Below the pieces are notes generated by a model. It saw only the letters and a list, made by a program, of their open reading frames with translations. It made no database searches and was not told where the DNA came from. This document shows, piece after piece, positions 23,267 through 26,970 of a stretch of 26,970 bases of DNA (position 1 is its first letter; every line of letters starts with the position of its first letter). Source of the DNA: Opitutia bacterium (GTDB lineage: Bacteria > Verrucomicrobiota > Verrucomicrobiae > Opitutales > UBA953). A program made the position numbers and the translations under genes. The stretch is taken from positions 1 to 26,970 of the forward strand of contig CANKZO010000012.1 of the NCBI GenBank assembly GCA_947488485.1, written 5' to 3'.

Positions 23267-24334
23267 TTACTTCTTCTTCGGCTTGGCCTCGGAGCGCTGG
23301 TCCATCCGGACGCCGGCTTCCGCGGGGACCGGCTTGCCGGTGACTTCGACGTCGGAGGTGAACAGGTACTTCCACACGTCTTCCTGCAGGTGGCGTCCCT
23401 GGGCGTCCTTGGGCGAACCCTTGCCCGGGGTCACGTAGCCGTGCGCGGCGCCGGCCTGCTTCTTTTCATCGCCCTTCATCGGAGCGTCCGCGATGAGGCG
23501 GCGCGAGTGACCATAAGGCGACTTCTCCTTTTCAGCGTTCACGATGGGTCCGTATGCATTGAGGCGTAGCATGAGCCAGGAGCGCTGGTAGTGGTCGCCG
23601 GTCCAGCCGCTGTCGAGGACGTGGGTGTAACCGAAGAAGCGGTTGAGGGGCGTGGCGGACGGACCGGCCTGCCAGTCTTCGGTGTTGTCGCGCGGGCCGC
23701 AGAACATGATCACGCGAGCGACCTGCTGGTGCATCGCGAAGCGGGCGGAGGACGTGGCGCCGTGCGAGGAGCCGCCGACGACCACCTTGGTCCAGTCGAG
23801 TTCCTTGCCGCCGGCGGTGAGGAACTGTTCCCAGCGGCCCTGCGGATGCTTCTTCACGAGCCACTGCACCAGGCGCGTCGCGCGGCCCTTGGCGGAATCG
23901 GCTTCGGCGATCTCGACCGACTTAGAGGCGTCGACGCCGGCGGTGGCTTCGAGGCGGATGTTGCCGAGGTGCTGCGTGTCGGCGGGGACGGTGTTGAGCT
24001 TGCCGAACCAACCGCGGGCGTAGTGCACGCTGATGTGGTGGTAGCCGTAGCCGTTGACCTTCTCGGCGATGACAGGGTTATGGCCCATCAGCCAGACGAC
24101 GAGCTGTCCGCGCGGGGCGACGCGCGTGTCGACGTCGGCCGTCTGCACGTCGGCCGGCTTGCCCTTGCTCTCCAGGGGGAACTCGATCTCCGGATAAGCC
24201 TTCGCTGCCGGGTCGACCTCGCTGGCGCGCACCGTGAGGTGGTAGGCCTGCGGCTTCGGATCGTTGAACTTCGGGGCGGCCGCGTCGGCGTGGACCGCGA
24301 ACAGGGCGACGGACAGGAGGGCGAGGATACGCAT
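23267..24334 (-). CDS. Exported alpha/beta hydrolase-like protein
   Basis: A 355-residue protein with a Sec-type signal peptide (MRILALLSVALFAVHADAAA, cleavage near residue 20). The mature part has an alpha/beta-hydrolase core with nucleophile elbow VVVGGSSHGATSS, where Ser190 sits in GxSxG, followed by MFCGPRDNTEDW, which may position the acid, and a late HLQEDVWKY histidine region. Substrate is unknown; an esterase or lipase-like role is likely. The start at 24334 has AAGGGA 9 nt upstream, one of the few ribosome binding sites in the window. It lies 52 nt after a second exported hydrolase on the same strand. The tail is Lys-rich (EAKPKKK). Confidence 0.8.
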   Translation of the reverse strand: MRILALLSVALFAVHADAAAPKFNDPKPQAYHLTVRASEVDPAAKAYPEIEFPLESKGKPADVQTADVDTRVAPRGQLVVWLMGHNPVIAEKVNGYGYHHISVHYARGWFGKLNTVPADTQHLGNIRLEATAGVDASKSVEIAEADSAKGRATRLVQWLVKKHPQGRWEQFLTAGGKELDWTKVVVGGSSHGATSSARFAMHQQVARVIMFCGPRDNTEDWQAGPSATPLNRFFGYTHVLDSGWTGDHYQRSWLMLRLNAYGPIVNAEKEKSPYGHSRRLIADAPMKGDEKKQAGAAHGYVTPGKGSPKDAQGRHLQEDVWKYLFTSDVEVTGKPVPAEAGVRMDQRSEAKPKKK

Positions 24335-24386
24335 GGGGTTGCGTCCCTTGATGCCCGCGCGCCCGCGCGTTGGCAAGACGGACCGC

Positions 24387-25121
24387 TTACTTCGGCAGCT
24401 TGGCGTCGACGTAGTCGAGGGCTTTCTCGATGACATCCTTCGGGGCCCACTGGTGGCCGCCTTCGAACTCGAAGACCTGCAGGCGGTCGCCCTGCGTGGC
24501 CTGCAGCTGCTTGATCTCGCCGCGGTTCGAATCCTTCTTGCCCATGGTCACGACGACGGCCGGGATCTGCACGCCGCTGAGGCCGCGCAGGCCGTTGTCG
24601 AGGATGCCGGTGCCGGCGCCCTGGAGGATGACGCCGCCGAAATTGTCGCCGATGCTCACGAAGATCGAGCTGGCGCGCGCGCCGCCGGAGAAGCCGGTGC
24701 AGACCTTGCGGCCGGGGCCGATGCGGAAGCGCTTCACGGCGTCCTGGTGCGCGGCGAGGAAGTTGCCGACGCTCGGATCCCACGGGCCGTTCTTCGACTC
24801 GTCGAGGAGGATGGCGATGTAGCCGTGCTTCTTCACCCAGTCGGCCATGTTGCCGAGCGTGGCCTTGCCGCCGGGGGAGGCGACGAAGAGCGCGGACCAT
24901 TCCTTGGTGGTGTCCGCATGGTAGCCCTTCGGCAGGATGACGCGGTAGTGGTAGACGTCGGCGTATTTGGAATAGCCGCCGTTATGGTCGCAGGCGATGC
25001 GCGTCTCGACGCCTTCCTTGATGACGAGGTCGGTCGGGGTCGTCCGCGACGGGGCGACCGGATCGGCGGCCGACGCCACGAGGGCGCAGAGGGAAAGGAG
25101 CAGGGCGAGGGGCCGGCGCAT
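24387..25121 (-). CDS. Exported alpha/beta hydrolase, PHB-depolymerase/LpqC-like
   Basis: A 244-residue protein with a signal peptide (MRRPLALLLSLCALVASA). The fold reads as an esterase of the polyhydroxybutyrate-depolymerase/LpqC type: YHYRVILPKGYHAD, then WSALFVASPGG, nucleophile elbow CTGFSGGARAS with Ser145, a VVVTMGKKDSNRGE strand for the acid, and FEGGHQWAP with the catalytic histidine. It would act outside the cytoplasm on esters; the substrate is unknown. The start at 25121 is chosen over 25145 because the signal peptide begins there, and a promoter-like pair would place transcription start at or next to this ATG. It is followed 52 nt later by the other hydrolase gene. Confidence 0.83.
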   Translation of the reverse strand: MRRPLALLLSLCALVASAADPVAPSRTTPTDLVIKEGVETRIACDHNGGYSKYADVYHYRVILPKGYHADTTKEWSALFVASPGGKATLGNMADWVKKHGYIAILLDESKNGPWDPSVGNFLAAHQDAVKRFRIGPGRKVCTGFSGGARASSIFVSIGDNFGGVILQGAGTGILDNGLRGLSGVQIPAVVVTMGKKDSNRGEIKQLQATQGDRLQVFEFEGGHQWAPKDVIEKALDYVDAKLPK

Positions 25122-25127
25122 GACGAA

Positions 25128-25156
25128 GGGGTAGGGGCGAACCACGCCGAGGGCAA
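25128..25156 (-). promoter_or_regulatory. Candidate promoter giving a leaderless hydrolase mRNA
   Basis: Minus-strand TTGCCC (25151-25156) and TACCCC (25128-25133) with a 17-nt spacer. Only 6 nt separate the -10 from the ATG at 25121, so the transcript would start at the start codon. The -10 is a weak match. Confidence 0.35.
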
Positions 25157-25206
25157 GCGTGGTTGCGGCTTGGAAGCGGCCTCGGCATGCTCCATAGCCT
25201 TACGCC

Positions 25207-26010
25207 GTGCCTCGTCCCGCCGCAAAAGTCCCCGTGCTCGAAGTCTCCCGCCTGCGCATCGCGCGCGAGGCCAAGGTCATCCTGCGCGGGCTGAGCTGGC
25301 GCGTGGAGCCGGGCCAGCATTGGGTGATCCTCGGGCCGAACGGCTCGGGCAAATCCTCGTTGCTCGCCGCCCTGACGGGTTATTTCGCGCCGACCTCCGG
25401 CACGCTCGCCGTGCTCGGCGAGACTTACGGCCGCAGCGACTGGCGCGAGCTGCGTCGCCGCATCGGGCTCGTCGGCCCTTCCGTCGCGGCGATGATCCAG
25501 CCTTCCGAGCCCGCGTTGTCCGTCGTGGCCGGCGGTGTCGATGGCCTCATTAATCTCTGGCGCCGGCCGAAGCCCGCGACGCGCGCGCTCGCGCTTCGTC
25601 TACTGCGTCTGCTCAAGGTCGGCGGACTCGCCGCGCGCCCGTGGGGCCACCTCTCGCAGGGCGAACGTCAGCGAGTGCTTATCGCCCGCGCCTTGGCCTC
25701 CGACCCCGCGCTGCTGATCCTCGACGAATCCTGCGCGGGCCTCGATCCGGTCGCCCGCGCCGAATTCCTCGTGCTCGTGAAGCGCCTGCCGAAGCTGAAG
25801 CCCGGCCTGGCCATCGTGTTCGTCACGCACCACGTCGAGGAGATCCTGCCCGTCTTCACGCACGCGCTCCTGCTGCGGAATGGGTCCGCCCTCGCCTCGG
25901 GCCGGATGGCCGACGTCCTGAAGCCTGCCGCGTTATCGAAGCTCTTCGGCCGGAAGGTCCGTCTGGCCAAGGGGCGGGACGGCTGGTCGCTGGCCGTCGC
26001 CGGGAAGTAG
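25207..26010 (+). CDS. Stand-alone ABC ATP-binding protein
   Basis: A 267-residue ATPase with Walker A GPNGSGKSS (43-51), Q-loop region RRIGLVGPSVAAMIQPSEP, ABC signature LSQGERQR (149-156), Walker B LLILDE (169-174), D-loop GLDP and switch FVTHHVEEI. The unusual replacement of the Pro after Walker B (DESCAGLD) recalls the ModF/YlmA-type stand-alone ATPases. There is no membrane or binding-protein partner beside it. The start is GTG at 25207; no in-frame ATG lies near. A signature with Gln and the His-His switch support an active ATPase. Substrate or role unknown. Confidence 0.87.
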   Translation: MPRPAAKVPVLEVSRLRIAREAKVILRGLSWRVEPGQHWVILGPNGSGKSSLLAALTGYFAPTSGTLAVLGETYGRSDWRELRRRIGLVGPSVAAMIQPSEPALSVVAGGVDGLINLWRRPKPATRALALRLLRLLKVGGLAARPWGHLSQGERQRVLIARALASDPALLILDESCAGLDPVARAEFLVLVKRLPKLKPGLAIVFVTHHVEEILPVFTHALLLRNGSALASGRMADVLKPAALSKLFGRKVRLAKGRDGWSLAVAGK

Positions 26011-26017
26011 TCGCGGG

Positions 26018-26033
26018 GCGGTTTGACCGCTTT
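26018..26033 (+). terminator. Weak hairpin after the ABC ATPase
   Basis: GCGGT pairs with ACCGC around a 3-nt loop, followed by TTTC, 8 nt past the stop. The stem is only 5 bp, so termination is uncertain. Confidence 0.3.
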
Positions 26034-26051
26034 CGACTTCCCCTTAACCCC
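26023..26051 (+). promoter_or_regulatory. Weak promoter candidate for the oxidoreductase gene
   Basis: TTGACC (26023-26028) and AACCCC (26046-26051) with a 17-nt spacer, 29 nt before the ATG at 26081. It follows the same TTG(A/C)C-N17-xACC arrangement seen before other genes; the -10 is not consensus. Confidence 0.3.
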
Positions 26052-26080
26052 TGCTTCAGCCTACTTCATCTGCTTCCGCA

Positions 26081-26970
26081 ATGCCCTCGCCGTTCGACAA
26101 CCTCCTCCCTCGCTACGACGCCGTCGTCATCGGCGCCGGCCTCGGCGGGATGACCGCGGCGAACAACCTCGCGAAGTTCGGCCGCAAGGTGCTGCTCCTC
26201 GAGCACCACTACCAGCTCGGCGGCCTCGCCACCTACTTCAAGCGCGTCGGCGGCCACGTCTTCGACATCTCCCTGCACGGCTTCCCGCACGGGATGATCA
26301 AGTCCACCCGCCGCTACTGGACCAAGGAGATCTCGGACCGCATCCACCAGCTCAGCGACGTCCGGTTCATCAATCCTGACTTCGACGTCCGCACGACCTT
26401 CGACCGCGCCGACTTCACGCGCATCCTGATCGAGCAGTTCAAGCTCTCCGCCGAGACCGTCGAGGCCTTCTTCGCGCACCTGCGCGAGATGAATTACTAC
26501 GACAACGACCCGCGCACCACGCGCCAGCTCTTCGAGCAGTTCTTCCCTGGCCGGCCGGACGTCCAGCGCCTCCTCCTCGAGCCGATCGCCTACGCCAACG
26601 GCTCCACGCTCGACGACCCCGCGATCACCTTCGGCATCGTCTTCTCGAACTTCATGTCGAAGGGCGTGTTCATCTTCCAGGGCGGCACGGACACCATGAT
26701 CAACCTCATGACCGCCGAGATGAAGGCCAATGGGGTCGATATCCGCCGCAACGTGCTCGTCGAGAAGGTCCATGTCGAAAAGGACGCCTCCGGCCGCCGA
26801 CGCGTCGTGGGCGTGAAGCTCCGCGGCACCCGCGAGGGCGAGGAAGCCGAAGTCGCCTGCTCCACGGTCGTCTCCAACGCCAACATCAAGGACACCGTCC
26901 TCAAGATGGGCGGCGAAGACGCCTTCGAGGCGCCGTTCCTCGAGGAAGCCCGCAAGGTCCGCGTGAACAC
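26081..26970 (+). CDS. FAD-dependent phytoene desaturase/carotenoid isomerase-like oxidoreductase (truncated by window end)
   Basis: The open frame runs off the window after 296 residues. The N-terminus has a dinucleotide-binding motif [13 protein letters not shown] (GxGxxG at 18-23), the acidic strand end [11 protein letters not shown], and the GGLATYF phrase seen in CrtI/CrtISO-type enzymes, which desaturate or isomerise carotenoids and related lipids; all-trans-retinol saturase-like enzymes look similar. A middle [20 protein letters not shown] and the later [13 protein letters not shown] are also typical of the family (FAD re-entry and GG..L region). The exact reaction cannot be decided without the C-terminus. 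The ATG at 26081 follows a C/T-rich tract with no Shine-Dalgarno. Confidence 0.88.
   Translation, partial: MPSPFDNLLPRYDAVVIGAGLGGMTAANNLAKFGRKVLLLEHHYQLGGLATYFKRVGGHVFDISLHGFPHGMIKSTRRYWTKEISDRIHQLSDVRFINPDFDVRTTFDRADFTRILIEQFKLSAETVEAFFAHLREMNYYDNDPRTTRQLFEQFFPGRPDVQRLLLEPIAYANGSTLDDPAITFGIVFSNFMSKGVFIFQGGTDTMINLMTAEMKANGVDIRRNVLVEKVHVEKDASGRRRVVGVKLRGTREGEEAEVACSTVVSNANIKDTVLKMGGEDAFEAPFLEEARKVRVN

Noticed and set aside
23591..24433. A 280-codon plus-strand open frame opposite the exported hydrolase.
   Set aside because: No motif, Gly/Val/Arg-rich composition, and it is fully antisense to a gene with a signal peptide and catalytic elbow.
1..26970. Mobile elements, CRISPR arrays, prophage or toxin-antitoxin genes.
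   Set aside because: No transposase, integrase, direct-repeat or inverted-repeat boundaries, or typical small paired genes were found; composition is even across the window.

Overview
The window is a GC-rich chromosomal segment (by eye well over 60% GC, strong G/C preference at third codon positions) packed with housekeeping genes. Gene content and protein style suggest a Verrucomicrobiota bacterium, perhaps an Opitutae-like lineage: ileS, a DksA-like protein with a histone-H1-like tail, and lspA sit in a row; there is a Gld-type ABC cluster with a DUF4340 protein; class I fumarase, S20, S16 and L19 are present. The taxon is an inference from protein style; no rRNA is present to fix it. No phage, insertion sequence, CRISPR array or base-composition island was seen.

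Layout. 51-1706 (+) class I fumarase, closed by a perfect 12-bp hairpin shared with a convergent small membrane protein gene (DUF5684-like, -). 2342-2734 (-) is a solitary nuoA between terminators. 8371 down to 2795 (-) is a five-gene operon: MscS-type channel, ABC ATPase, ABC permease, GldG-like auxiliary protein, DUF4340 protein. 8489-11751 (+) holds trpS, a membrane-anchored coiled-coil protein with an unrecognised C-terminal domain, and an exported protein of unknown function. 11756-12019 (-) is a small membrane protein. 12183-17285 (+) is ileS, the DksA/H1-like gene, lspA and a flavin reductase. 18089-17286 (-) is a RluA-like protein with an altered catalytic motif, followed by rpsT (-) and tRNA-Tyr (-). 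18720-21451 (+) is a five-gene operon: DCC-family protein, small lipoprotein, OppB-like and OppC-like permeases, small FmdB-like protein. 23221-21550 (-) holds trmD, rplS and, separately, rpsP. 25121-23267 (-) holds two exported alpha/beta hydrolases. 25207-26010 (+) is a lone ABC ATPase, and 26081 to the window end (+) is a truncated FAD-dependent desaturase/isomerase-like oxidoreductase.

Themes. (1) Almost no start codon has a purine-rich Shine-Dalgarno; many are preceded by C/T-rich tracts and some promoters sit so close that the mRNA would be leaderless. (2) Three proteins from zinc-ribbon families (IleS C-terminus, DksA-like, FmdB-like) have lost metal-binding cysteines. (3) The RluA-like protein has Glu where the family has its catalytic Asp. 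(4) Several normally clustered genes are separated from their partners: nuoA stands alone, rpsP lies downstream of trmD-rplS without rimM, and oppBC lacks a binding protein and ATPases. The best candidates for undescribed biology are the MscS/Gld/DUF4340 operon, the coiled-coil/exported protein pair after trpS, and the H1-tailed DksA-like regulator.
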